From: Leptolyngbya sp. FACHB-321
GTDB lineage: Bacteria; Cyanobacteriota; Cyanobacteriia; Leptolyngbyales; Leptolyngbyaceae
Length of the DNA: 64,000 bases
Reading direction: 5' to 3'
Assembly (NCBI RefSeq): GCF_014695975.1
Contig: NZ_JACJPI010000083.1
Coordinates: forward strand, 186,001-250,000
The first letter of the stretch is position 1. Each line of letters begins with the position of its first letter. The position numbers and the translations under genes are program-made. This document shows positions 20,783 through 28,803 of this stretch, piece after piece. The notes beneath the pieces are model-generated. The model worked only from the letters and a program-made list of their open reading frames with translations, had not been told where the DNA came from and ran no database searches.

Positions 20783-21568
20783 ATGGGCTATCGGTTTCAC
20801 TACACGGTACATGGGCAGCGTGAACTGCCAGTCGTGTTGTTTCTACATGGTTTTATGGGCAACAGCGCCGATTTTGACACAGTAATGACTTGTCTAGCCA
20901 ACCAGTTTTGCTGCCTCGCGGTTGACTTGCCTGGTCACGGCAACACGATCGTTGAGGGTGAAGATACTCTTTACACCATGCCGCAGACGGCTAACGCGAT
21001 CGTCTCCTGGCTCGATCATCTCAATATTTCTCAATGTTTTTTGGTTGGCTACTCAATGGGTGGTCGGTTGGCGCTGTACTTAGCGCTTCACTTTCCCCAG
21101 CGTTTTCCAAAAGTGGTGCTAGAGTCAGCCTCCCCTGGACTCAGAACAAAAGCTGAACGGGCAGCACGGTTGAAACACGATCGTGCCTTAGCAGACCAGA
21201 TCGAAGCCGCATTTCCTTCCTTTCTATCCTACTGGTACAGTCAGCCCTTGTTTCATGCCCTGCGTCATCATCCTGTGTTTATGCAGGTGCAAGAGCGGCG
21301 ATCGCACAATCATCCTGCTTTACTGGCAACATCGCTACGCTATCTCAGCACAGGGTTACAACCATCCTTATGGGAACGCTTGCAGCACCATACACAGCCC
21401 CTGCTGTTGCTAACTGGGGAGGACGATCGCAAGTTTTGTACAATCAATCAAGCGATGGCTGACTGCTGCCCTACCGCTCAACTACGGATGCTTCCTGCTT
21501 GTGGTCACGTCCCTCACCTCGAACAGCCTAATGCATTTACAGATGCCCTGCAAACATTTTTCAGCTAA
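20783..21568 (+). CDS. menH: MenH-like 2-succinyl-6-hydroxy-2,4-cyclohexadiene-1-carboxylate synthase
   Basis: An alpha/beta hydrolase of 261 residues. It has the oxyanion segment FLHGFMGNSADF near residue 20, nucleophile elbow GYSMGGR (Ser about 90), Asp in LTGEDDRKF and His in ACGHVPHLEQP near the C-terminus: a full Ser-Asp-His triad with the MenH pattern. MenH acts in menaquinone/phylloquinone synthesis, which supplies the photosystem I quinone in cyanobacteria. Start ATG 20783 matches the family N-terminus; an upstream in-frame start at 20669 would overlap the P450 gene. The last codons are part of a 40-base tandem duplication that spills past the stop. Confidence 0.85.
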   Translation: MGYRFHYTVHGQRELPVVLFLHGFMGNSADFDTVMTCLANQFCCLAVDLPGHGNTIVEGEDTLYTMPQTANAIVSWLDHLNISQCFLVGYSMGGRLALYLALHFPQRFPKVVLESASPGLRTKAERAARLKHDRALADQIEAAFPSFLSYWYSQPLFHALRHHPVFMQVQERRSHNHPALLATSLRYLSTGLQPSLWERLQHHTQPLLLLTGEDDRKFCTINQAMADCCPTAQLRMLPACGHVPHLEQPNAFTDALQTFFS

Positions 21569-21623
21569 CGCATGATGGCAGACTGCCCTGCAAACATTTT
21601 TCAGCTAACGCATGATGGCAGAC
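21544..21623 (+). repeat. 40-base perfect tandem duplication across the menH stop
   Basis: Bases 21544-21583 and 21584-21623 are identical. The first copy encodes the last residues (ALQTFFS) and stop of MenH; the second is non-coding. A recent replication-slippage duplication is the simplest explanation. Confidence 0.95.
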
Positions 21624-21788
21624 GTTTAAGGTTCCCTCTTGTCGCTTTGATCCTGCCTGTAAGTGCTACCAGAATTTTGTCTAAATGTCTGTCTGGTTCG
21701 GTGCGCTTTGGATAAAACAGTACAAAGTCAGGATGTGTCAGGCAGTTGGAACGATTATCCTGGTAATCATGAGACACCGCACAAACGC

Positions 21789-22331
21789 ATGAAGAAAGTT
21801 CTGTTCATTCTAGGCGAGCTGGACGACGATGATATTGATTGGGTGCTAGAAACCGCCGTCCGGCAAGAAGTCGTTGCTGGAACGGTGCTAATTCATGAAG
21901 GGCAACCGATCGACACCCTTTATATCTTGCTTGAAGGCGAACTTAGCGTTTCGGTAGCCGCTATGGACGATCGAGAAATTGCTATCCTGTCCAGTGGCGA
22001 GGTGGTGGGAGAAATGTCCTTCATTGATACCCGTCCCCCGTCTGCAACCGTCACCGCTGCCAAAAATTCTCTTGTTCTCTCTATTCCTAGAGAACAGCTT
22101 GCAACCAAACTGCGTCAAGACATTGGTTTTGCATCACGGTTTTACCGCGCTCTTGCCATTTTTCTTTCCAATCGGCTGCGTGTCACCGTCAATCAACTTG
22201 GCTATGGCAGCAATAATCAGTCTGAAGTCACTGACCTACCCAATGATGAGCTGGCACGAGACGCAAAAGACAATGTAGCGCTAGCAGAAACTCGGCTTGA
22301 TTGGCTACTGAGACGATTGAAGGGACGGTGA
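21789..22331 (+). CDS. Cyclic nucleotide-binding domain protein
   Basis: A 180-residue protein from ATG 21789 (MKKVLFILGELDDDDIDW). Residues 10-130 form a cyclic nucleotide-binding fold: VVAGTVLIHEGQPIDTLYILLEGELSV, then GEVVGEMSFIDTRPPSATVTA, the phosphate-binding cassette with Gly-Glu and Arg-Pro-Pro-Ser-Ala-Thr, which fits cAMP/cGMP binding. There is no helix-turn-helix C-terminus, so it is not a CRP-type transcription factor; the tail is helical. An extended frame up to 21663 is open but the added residues look like shadow sequence. Role unknown. Confidence 0.88.
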   Translation: MKKVLFILGELDDDDIDWVLETAVRQEVVAGTVLIHEGQPIDTLYILLEGELSVSVAAMDDREIAILSSGEVVGEMSFIDTRPPSATVTAAKNSLVLSIPREQLATKLRQDIGFASRFYRALAIFLSNRLRVTVNQLGYGSNNQSEVTDLPNDELARDAKDNVALAETRLDWLLRRLKGR

Positions 22332-22584
22332 AAGGCTGAAGGCTAAAACGGGCATGAGAAACTTAAAACGTTTTCTCCTGGCTCTACAGCATTGCCGCTC
22401 TCAGAAGCCAGGCTTTTCCCCACCCTCACTCTCCCATGCCATCACCCTTTCATTCTCCTAATCCTTTATTCTCCCACCCCTTCACTCTGTTATCCATCAG
22501 CAGCCCCTTTAAAGGTTTCTGTAACTCTAGACTCCCTTTGCCACTGGAACCTTTCAATCTTTTGCCAAGTCTTTAAACCATCTA
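22332..22584. repeat. Pyrimidine-rich spacer
   Basis: The sequence holds GGCTGAAGGCTAAA at its start and a C/T-rich run (CACCCTCACTCTCCC, TTCTCCCACCCCTTCACTC) to about 22490. It is the same low-complexity class as other spacers here. No gene. Confidence 0.5.
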
Positions 22585-22608
22585 ATGCGTATGTTTAGGT
22601 GGCGACTT

Positions 22609-23280
22609 ATGTTTAATTTCAGTCGATGGCAGTCTAAAACGGCGTTTGTAATTGCTTTAGGAATGACAGCACCGGCGATCGCGCCGCTGGCGATCGCCGC
22701 AACCGCACCTCCTGCTCCTTATACAGTGGCGCAGCTTTTTCCCTCGCAGCAAGCCCCCCGTCGAGTCGCGATTCCGGTTGGAACACGGCTGCCGATTCGG
22801 TATGATGGCGCTGAAAAAGTTGTCGTTTCACCAAACGAAACTACGCCTCTCACGTTGGTGCTTGACAGAAATATTCGCTCCTCTTCTGGCGAAATTCTGG
22901 TGCGATCGGGTAGTCAAATCAAAGGTGAATTAAGACCTGCTGACGGTGGTTCTCAGTTTTACGCCCAGCAGATCACCTTGACGGATGGTACGGTATTGCC
23001 GATCAACGCAACCTCTGAAGTTGTCACCAGAACTCAAGAAATTGTGCCAGGAACAAATACCGGCGCTGTACTTAAGGGAGCCGCTATCGGTGCTGGTGCC
23101 GCTACCATCATCTCTGGCGTCACTGGCAGACGACGTATTACCCTTGGCAAAATCCTTGTTGGCGCGGGTGCTGGCGCTTTGGGTGGCTTAGTCTTCGGCA
23201 AAAAACGAGCTGATGTCATTGTGGTTGAACCGAACACTGACCTTACGCTGATCTTGAATGATTCGCTGGTGCTGCGCTAG
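22609..23280 (+). CDS. Secreted or membrane-associated glycine-zipper protein
   Basis: A 223-residue protein from ATG 22609, chosen because AGGTGG lies six bases upstream; ATG 22585 would add eight residues. A signal peptide covers about residues 10-35 (FVIALGMTAPAIAPLAIAATA). The middle is a beta-rich domain (PVGTRLPIRYD, LDRNIRSSSGEILVRSGSQIKGEL) and residues 150-195 form a glycine zipper (GAAIGAGAATIISG, ILVGAGAGALGGLVFG) as in outer-membrane lipoprotein-like proteins. Cyanobacterial homologues are sometimes labelled TrbI-like, but no conjugation genes are present. Likely an envelope protein; function unknown. Confidence 0.82.
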   Translation: MFNFSRWQSKTAFVIALGMTAPAIAPLAIAATAPPAPYTVAQLFPSQQAPRRVAIPVGTRLPIRYDGAEKVVVSPNETTPLTLVLDRNIRSSSGEILVRSGSQIKGELRPADGGSQFYAQQITLTDGTVLPINATSEVVTRTQEIVPGTNTGAVLKGAAIGAGAATIISGVTGRRRITLGKILVGAGAGALGGLVFGKKRADVIVVEPNTDLTLILNDSLVLR

Positions 23281-23429
23281 CACTACCGTCCTCAAAATAG
23301 GTTGCAACCCAGTCCACCGAGAAGACGTTAGACCTGAATAAAGCAGTGTTTTTTGAGCGGCTTTAATCTTTCAAAAAACACTTTGCTATCACCCCTACAG
23401 CTATTGAAGAAAAATTAATTGACTTTTAA

Positions 23430-23487
23430 GTAGGAGGGCTAAATTAAGCACCATTTAGAGACCGGGTTTCGGCTGTGCTTAACCCAC
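23430..23487 (+). repeat. Dispersed repeat, copy A
   Basis: These 58 bases match, with few changes, the reverse complement of 45442-45498 (shared GTAGGAG, CTAAATTAAGCAC, TTAGAGACC, GTTTCG, CAACCCAC-like segments). Both copies are in spacers. Confidence 0.75.
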
Positions 23488-23731
23488 TGACATCTAGGGC
23501 TGAGGTCACTTCGACTTCACTCAGTGCCTCTTGCGAAGAATTCCGCCTAGCTACTTAGAAGTCCCAGACATTAATTGTAGAAGACGAGACTTTGTAATTC
23601 TAGGTGTGAACGGTAAGAAAGCTTGTTTTCTCTCTATCTTCAGGTTTTGTGGAGTGTGTTGAGTTACATCTAGAGGGAGATAGAAAAATAGGTTGCTCCC
23701 TGTAGATTAGTAACTGTACTCAAAGTTTTGA

Positions 23732-23755
23732 AGTGAATGAATCAATACATTCACT
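23732..23755 (+). promoter_or_regulatory. Inverted repeat upstream of CsbD-like gene
   Basis: AGTGAATG (23732-23739) and CATTCACT (23748-23755) are perfect 8-base arms with an 8-base spacer, about 45 bases before the ATG of the CsbD-like gene. It has the form of an operator for a dimeric regulator; stress induction of CsbD genes makes that reasonable, but the protein is unknown. Confidence 0.4.
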
Positions 23756-23798
23756 GAGATGGAAAGTACATTTCTTAACGCAAAATACGGAGATCATT

Positions 23799-23981
23799 AT
23801 GAGCTTAGAAGATAGAGTTAAGGCAACTGCCAAAAATGTTGAAGGGAAAATTCAAGAAGGTGTTGGTAATGTGACTGGCGATCCTCAGACTAAGGCTGAA
23901 GGTCAAGCAAAACAAGCTGAAGCCGAGGGTCGTCACACAGTTGAAGATGTAAAAGATAACGTCAAAAGGATGATTGACTAG
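23799..23981 (+). CDS. CsbD-like stress protein
   Basis: A 60-residue hydrophilic protein starting MSLEDRVKATAKNVEGKIQEG at ATG 23799, with GGAG seven bases upstream. The pattern (KATAKNVEGKIQEGVGNVTGDPQTKAEGQAKQ) is the CsbD family, small stress-induced proteins of unknown molecular role in bacteria. A longer in-frame start at 23733 lies inside an inverted repeat and is unlikely. A strong palindromic terminator follows 35 bases after the stop. Confidence 0.95.
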   Translation: MSLEDRVKATAKNVEGKIQEGVGNVTGDPQTKAEGQAKQAEAEGRHTVEDVKDNVKRMID

Positions 23982-24015
23982 TCTATAACCTGGTCGCTAC
24001 TCAGGTATGACATCT

Positions 24016-24051
24016 AAAAGCGTAGGCAGCAAATTTGCTGCCTACGCTTTT
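24016..24051. terminator. 36-base perfect palindrome, bidirectional terminator
   Basis: The sequence from 24016 to 24051 is a perfect palindrome centred on AAATTT, with A4 at its left end and T4 at its right end. It follows the CsbD-like gene and would terminate in both directions. Confidence 0.85.
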
Positions 24052-24077
24052 ACGTTTCTATCTACAGGTATCGTCAA

Positions 24078-24233
24078 TTGGAATCCAACTTAGACAAAGA
24101 TGTGGAAGAGAAGATTCAAGACATCTTCTTTTACTTGGAATCCAACTTAGACAAAGATGTGGAAGAGAAGATTCAAGATATCTTCTTTTACTTAACTGAT
24201 CAAGGTTTGGCAGGCAGTGTTGCAAATTCCTGA
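24078..24233 (+). CDS. Possible 51-residue protein made of a 19-residue tandem repeat
   Basis: An open frame from TTG 24078 (CAGG SD-like, nine bases upstream) to TGA 24233 encodes two copies of a 19-residue unit beginning LESNLDKDVEEK and closing with IFFY, followed by LTDQGLAGSVANS. The two 57-base copies differ by one base, which is silent (GAC/GAT), and 57 is a multiple of three. I do not recognise the family. It could be a small protein or a remnant of a longer gene whose 5' part is lost, since no ATG is present and the gene follows a terminator. The unit predicts an amphipathic helix. Confidence 0.45.
   Translation: MESNLDKDVEEKIQDIFFYLESNLDKDVEEKIQDIFFYLTDQGLAGSVANS
24080..24193 (+). 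repeat. 57-base tandem duplication
   Basis: Bases 24080-24136 and 24137-24193 are identical except for one C/T change (GACATC versus GATATC). Confidence 0.95.
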
Positions 24234-24260
24234 TTTCTTTACGAACTTGGGAGTTTTGCT

Positions 24261-25865
24261 TTAAAGCAATTTTGGCTCTGCATCCAGTATTTCCATACTG
24301 CTCATTTCTAACGGCAAAAAGACGGTCATTACTTCGCCCTGTTGTGGCCGATCGCGCACAATAAGCTTGCCACCTAGTGCTTGAAATAAGCTTTTTGTCA
24401 CCGCCAGATTAAGGCTAAGGGTGCCCGTTTCTGGTTGAAACATTAGTAGTTGCCCAAGCGATCGTAACAATGGTCGATGCTGCTTTTGAGCTGCCATTGC
24501 TGAGTCTGTTTCAGACTGAAGCTGCACCTTAAGCTGATTGCCTGCGGGTACCACCTCTACTTGAATATGGCTACCCACGGGCAGGCTGCGCGTAAAGCGT
24601 TCGATTAAGCTGGTCAGCGCCTGGTCTAACATCATTGGATCGCTTACAACGGTCGGCATCTTCTGAGGCAGCACAATGTCGAGGGTAAGCTGTCGTTGGC
24701 TTGCCTGTTGTTGCCAACGCGGAATGCTTTGCTTAAACATTTCGGCTAAGGGCGTCCGCGTGAGCGACATCTTACTGGGGCGCGACGATGAGGTTTGCAG
24801 CTCAACGGCACGAAAGATTAAGCCAAAGCGATCGATTTGTTCGCTACATTCACGATCGATAATGCTCAGACGCTTCACTACATCAGGAGGAAGATCAATT
24901 CGCTTTAGCAGCGATCGCGTGAGGGTGCGAATGGTTGTAAGAGGTGTACGAATTTCATGAGCCAGGGCTTGCAGCAATTCAACATCCAGACTGGCAGCAT
25001 CAGGCAACGGCATCGTCTGGTAATGCGATGGCGCAGGGTGTTTACGAACGTTTTGACGATCGCCTTGACGCTTGCTGGTTGTCTCTTGACGCTGTGCAAC
25101 GGACTGCCCCTCGGTTTTTTCGCTGCGTGTTTCTTCTAGCGGCTCTGGTAAATGCGCCAACATCAAGCGGCTAAACCGCATTACAGTTGCATAGTCTGGC
25201 GCTACAGGAGCAAATTGCGCTGCTAAGGCATCTAACTGTTCGATCTGCTCAGAATTCATGAGCAAAATGCGCGGGCGAATCGCATTCCACGCTTGTTCGA
25301 CAACCGTTGGCATAAACGAAAACATGAACGCTGGTTCGCCCAGCAGCGATTCGCCCAAAACCACAACCAGGCTGAAACGGGACGTTAAGACCAGGCAAAA
25401 TTGCTCGGCTGCCAGTGGATCGCCGGGTAACAAAGGTAAGGCGGACGTTGTTTCTAGCTGGGAAGCGACGGACGTTTGTTGATCACTTGCTGGAAGCAGT
25501 TGTAACGGCAACCAGGCTGCAACATTCAGCGGATTTGCCGTTAGCGACCAGGTAGAAAAATTGCAGACTAAGGCGGGATGACTAATAACTGGGAGCGGTC
25601 CCGACAGCACAAAACCTTGCGTCGTTGGTTCAGTGTCACTCGCTTCAGCCGTTGCCACCACGTTTTGCAGCAGTAGACTTAAGGCGGCGATCGCCCCAGA
25701 CCATTCTCGCTCTGCTCGCACGCGCTGTAGCGCCGAACGGTGTGATCGAAATGTTGCGATCGACTCCATTGTTGCTGCTGGCGCTGAATAGTCCATCCAG
25801 GTTGGATCGTTCAACGCCAGAATTTCACTTAAAGTTGGTAGTAACCATTTAGGCACAATGTTCAC
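24261..25865 (-). CDS. Sensor histidine kinase-like protein with degenerate ATP domain
   Basis: A 534-residue protein (GTG start 25865). The C-terminal third has an intact H-box, ALAHEIRTPL (about residue 307), in a dimerisation helix pair. The catalytic domain is odd: the N-box region reads LTSLIERFTRS, lacking the usual Asn, the G1 DxG motif is replaced by ETDSAM, and the G2 GxGLGL box reads TGTLSLNL. ATP binding is therefore doubtful. Residues 1-240 are an alpha/beta region without a known sensor motif; 240-290 is a polar linker. Such proteins may be pseudo-kinases or phosphotransfer/regulatory partners. No response regulator is adjacent. Confidence 0.78.
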   Translation of the reverse strand: MNIVPKWLLPTLSEILALNDPTWMDYSAPAATMESIATFRSHRSALQRVRAEREWSGAIAALSLLLQNVVATAEASDTEPTTQGFVLSGPLPVISHPALVCNFSTWSLTANPLNVAAWLPLQLLPASDQQTSVASQLETTSALPLLPGDPLAAEQFCLVLTSRFSLVVVLGESLLGEPAFMFSFMPTVVEQAWNAIRPRILLMNSEQIEQLDALAAQFAPVAPDYATVMRFSRLMLAHLPEPLEETRSEKTEGQSVAQRQETTSKRQGDRQNVRKHPAPSHYQTMPLPDAASLDVELLQALAHEIRTPLTTIRTLTRSLLKRIDLPPDVVKRLSIIDRECSEQIDRFGLIFRAVELQTSSSRPSKMSLTRTPLAEMFKQSIPRWQQQASQRQLTLDIVLPQKMPTVVSDPMMLDQALTSLIERFTRSLPVGSHIQVEVVPAGNQLKVQLQSETDSAMAAQKQHRPLLRSLGQLLMFQPETGTLSLNLAVTKSLFQALGGKLIVRDRPQQGEVMTVFLPLEMSSMEILDAEPKLL

Positions 25866-25993
25866 TTCTACTTAGGGATAACCGTCGTTGGAATACCCTT
25901 CTGCATAACTCCTACTATGACCATATCTGGATTATTGATCAAAGAGGAGCCGTGGAACCGAACAATGAGGTGGCGATGTCCGGTGAGTGAGCG

Positions 25994-27277
25994 TTAAGAG
26001 TCAGGTTGAGGCAGCAGCCCTATACGTCGATAAATGAGTCGCATTGAGCGCCGCATTTCCGGTAGCTGTTTGGTAAACAGAAGGGAGCCACTAATGCAGA
26101 GGATGCCGCCAAGCAGGAGCGTGTTAGGCGCGCCAATGTGTGTGGCAAGACTGCCTGCTACTAAATTACCGAAGGTGACGGTGCTGGTAAACGCCATCAT
26201 GTAGAAGCTCATCACTCTGCCGCGCTTATCATCATCAACGATCGTTTGCAGCACGGTATTACCGGAGGTGTGTTGCAAGACGAGACCCATACCAATGAGC
26301 AACACTGCTAGCATAGACAACCACAGCACGCGAGAAAGGGCAAAGACAATCAGCGCACTGCCAAAAATGGCTGGGGCGATCGCAATCAGCTTACTTAGCC
26401 CTAATGCATTCGGTCGAGCGCTTAGATAAACAGCAGCAATCAGCGCCCCTAGCCCAGACGATGCCATCAAAAAGCCCAGCGTTTCGGGTCCGCCGTGGAG
26501 TATTTCGGAGGCAAAAATGGGTGCCAGCGTCATGTAGGGCATTCCTACCAAACTTACCAAGGCAATCAGCAGGAGAATGGAACGAATTGGCTGCAACCCG
26601 AAGGCGTAATCGAACCCTTCTTTCAAGCTGTACCAGATGGTTTCTGCTGGTTTGCTCGCTACTGGTGGTTCGGGCGGCAGGCGCATAGCTAACAAGCCAG
26701 CAATCACGGCAATGTAGCTCACGCCATCAATCAGAAAGCAAACGCCTGTATTTGTTGCAGCGATGATTAAACCCGCGATCGCAGGACCCACCAACCGTGC
26801 ACTGCTAAACATGGATGAATTGAGGGCGATCGCATTGCTTAAGTCGTCTCGCCGATCGACCATCTTCACAACAAACGACTGGCGCGCTGGCATATCAAAC
26901 GCATTGATGCTGCCCTGAAATGCCGCCAACACCACAATCTGCCAGACTTCGATCGTGCCGGTCAAAGCCAGAAACGCCAGCGATAGCGACTGCATCATGG
27001 CAAGAACTTGTGTGATGATGATCGTCCGACGACGATCCCACCGATCGACCCACACGCCTGCAAAGGGAGTCAACACAAAGTTGGGAAACTGATTGGCAAA
27101 ACCAACTAATCCCAGCATTAGTGCCGAACCTGTTAAATGATAAACCAGCCAGATCGTGGCAGTTTGTGTCATCCAGGTGCCAATAAGCGATGCACCCTGT
27201 CCTAAGAAAAAAAGCCGATAATTGCGCGATCGTAGGGCGCGTAACATCGGCTTTAAACGTTCAATTCCGAAATTCAT
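25994..27277 (-). CDS. MFS exporter
   Basis: A 427-residue major-facilitator protein with about 12 membrane spans. It has the loop 2-3 motif (GVWVDRWDRRRTIII) and the pattern of the EntS/DHA3-like drug or siderophore exporters (NYRLFFLGQGASLIGTWMTQTA at the N-terminus). It would move a small molecule out across the cytoplasmic membrane by proton antiport. A MarR regulator gene lies 295 bases upstream on the same strand and is a likely controller. Substrate unknown. Confidence 0.93.
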   Translation of the reverse strand: MNFGIERLKPMLRALRSRNYRLFFLGQGASLIGTWMTQTATIWLVYHLTGSALMLGLVGFANQFPNFVLTPFAGVWVDRWDRRRTIIITQVLAMMQSLSLAFLALTGTIEVWQIVVLAAFQGSINAFDMPARQSFVVKMVDRRDDLSNAIALNSSMFSSARLVGPAIAGLIIAATNTGVCFLIDGVSYIAVIAGLLAMRLPPEPPVASKPAETIWYSLKEGFDYAFGLQPIRSILLLIALVSLVGMPYMTLAPIFASEILHGGPETLGFLMASSGLGALIAAVYLSARPNALGLSKLIAIAPAIFGSALIVFALSRVLWLSMLAVLLIGMGLVLQHTSGNTVLQTIVDDDKRGRVMSFYMMAFTSTVTFGNLVAGSLATHIGAPNTLLLGGILCISGSLLFTKQLPEMRRSMRLIYRRIGLLPQPDS

Positions 27278-27572
27278 TGCGTTTCATTTAATAGAAGGAA
27301 GTAAGAAATGAGGAAGGACGAGAGCACGTTTTGAGTTGAACGCTCATGCTTGATCAATCCTTTCAATTTCTCCATCACCGTTATTTCGTATGCGTAGTTT
27401 CTGCTTACGAATAAACTAGCAAACTTTGATTAAGGGTTTGTAACACTTGAGGATGAATTGAGGTGTTTACTTCAACGCACTTTTCTAGCCAGAGGAAATC
27501 CATTCGCTGGACTTTTCCCGATAGACTCCCTGCTTAAGTAGAGACGCATTTAGACAACAGCAGAAGTACTGC

Positions 27573-28040
27573 CTACGAGAGATTGGCGATCGCGCGGTTC
27601 AGCAACTCAGAAAAGTGTTCACGTTCGCTGTGAGACATATCTTGCATCGCTTGTTCACGCAATTCCATTGCGATCGGCGGCAAAATGGTTTCAAACTTGT
27701 GACCGTCTTCAGTTAGCCAGATGCGCCAGATGCGTCGATCGTGAGGGTCGCGTTCTCGCCGAATCAAGCCTCGGCTTTCCATCCGATCGAGTACCCCCGT
27801 AAGCGTGCCACCGACCTGCTGTAACTTTTCGCCGAGGCTAGAAATAGCTAAACCATCTTCTTTCCAGAGGCAGCAAAGCACGACCCAGTGAAAGATGGTC
27901 AGATCAAACTGATCCAATCGCTCTTGAAAGCGACGTGCCAAAAGCTGCGACAAGAGCTTGATCCGGTAGCCAATGCCGTGTGGTGCTAGGACTGCATGGA
28001 ACGGCTCTGACGTGGGTGGTTCCGTTGATGGCAGGACCAT
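27573..28040 (-). CDS. MarR-family transcriptional regulator
   Basis: A 155-residue winged-helix regulator. The recognition part includes LAISSLGEKLQQVGGTLTGVLDRMESRGLIRRERDPHDRRIWRIW, with the wing DPHDRR that is the MarR signature. MarR proteins usually repress exporters and are released by a phenolic or other ligand. Its position directly upstream of the MFS gene, same strand, suggests it controls that exporter and perhaps itself. ATG 28040. Confidence 0.95.
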   Translation of the reverse strand: MVLPSTEPPTSEPFHAVLAPHGIGYRIKLLSQLLARRFQERLDQFDLTIFHWVVLCCLWKEDGLAISSLGEKLQQVGGTLTGVLDRMESRGLIRRERDPHDRRIWRIWLTEDGHKFETILPPIAMELREQAMQDMSHSEREHFSELLNRAIANLS

Positions 28041-28136
28041 CTGGCTGCACCTTATTTACTTAGCGTGCTTACTATTTAGCATACTGCGTCTGCATGGCAC
28101 TAGCAATGACCTACTGAAGCTGTTTGCCCTACGCCA

Positions 28137-28634
28137 TTACAGTAAAAATCGAGGTGGGGTTAGCCAAAAGAGAGTACTGTTACCGATCGGTGTTTGTTCC
28201 GGTAAGGTTAGCCCCAGCACACCCGCTTTTTTAAGTGTTAACACGCCATTCGTTTTTCCCCAGAGCAGTGTTTCTGCCCAAAGACTCAGGTTTGGTTCGT
28301 GCCCTACTAATGCCAGCGCTTTGGTTTCGAGCGATCGCCAGCTCTCTAACCAGGCTAACCACTCATGCAAACTACCATCCGGTGCTAGTGCAGGTGTTAC
28401 TTGCAAGGTCGGAGCCAGCTTTGCCTCTAGCAAAAGGTCTGCCGTTTGTCGCGCTCGCACTAGTGGGCTAGTCAGGATGATATTAAACTGGAGTGACAGC
28501 GCATGAAGCCGCTTTGCTACCTGTCGTGTCTTCCGGAACCCTTCGTCAGTTAGGGGTCGCTCATCGTCATTAGCATGGGTTCCGTGCTCTCCAGCAAGAC
28601 CGTGACGGATAAGGTAAAGATCGAGTGCTGGCAT
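28137..28634 (-). CDS. sixA: SixA-like phosphohistidine phosphatase
   Basis: A 165-residue histidine phosphatase: LYLIRHGLAGEHG at the N-terminus (phospho-accepting His), DDERPLTDEGFRKTRQVAKRL, TSPLVRARQTADLL, and LALVGHEPNLS (second catalytic His). This is the SixA pattern, short-form histidine phosphatases that remove phosphate from His in phosphotransfer proteins. It may act on a kinase or Hpt protein; none is beside it. ATG 28634. Confidence 0.9.
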   Translation of the reverse strand: MPALDLYLIRHGLAGEHGTHANDDERPLTDEGFRKTRQVAKRLHALSLQFNIILTSPLVRARQTADLLLEAKLAPTLQVTPALAPDGSLHEWLAWLESWRSLETKALALVGHEPNLSLWAETLLWGKTNGVLTLKKAGVLGLTLPEQTPIGNSTLFWLTPPRFLL

Positions 28635-28639
28635 AGAAG

Positions 28640-28700
28640 GCGGGAGGCTAAGGGATGAGGGATGAAGGCTAAGGGATGAAAGGGATGAAGGACACGCTCG
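28640..28700. repeat. GGCTAAGGGATGA-type repeats
   Basis: Several imperfect GGGATGA and GGCTAAGG heptamers precede the sixA-like gene, the same class as the other spacer repeats. Confidence 0.5.
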
Positions 28701-28803
28701 TTGCTTGTGATGAAAGCCTATCCTTAAGGCTACAGAGGGAAAGTAGAACTATGACTAAAAAAGCAAAGCTCTAGAGAATGTTTAGCCTTCTCCTCTGCCT
28801 CAC

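Larger units (their letters stand above)
23281..23798. other. 518-base spacer with dispersed repeat and operator-like site
   Basis: No gene seen. It contains a copy of a dispersed repeat (23430-23487) and an inverted repeat (23732-23755) ahead of the CsbD-like gene. Confidence 0.5.

Noticed and set aside
24080-24193. CRISPR-like tandem repeats
   Set aside because: Two 57-base units without spacers between them; a tandem duplication, not an array.
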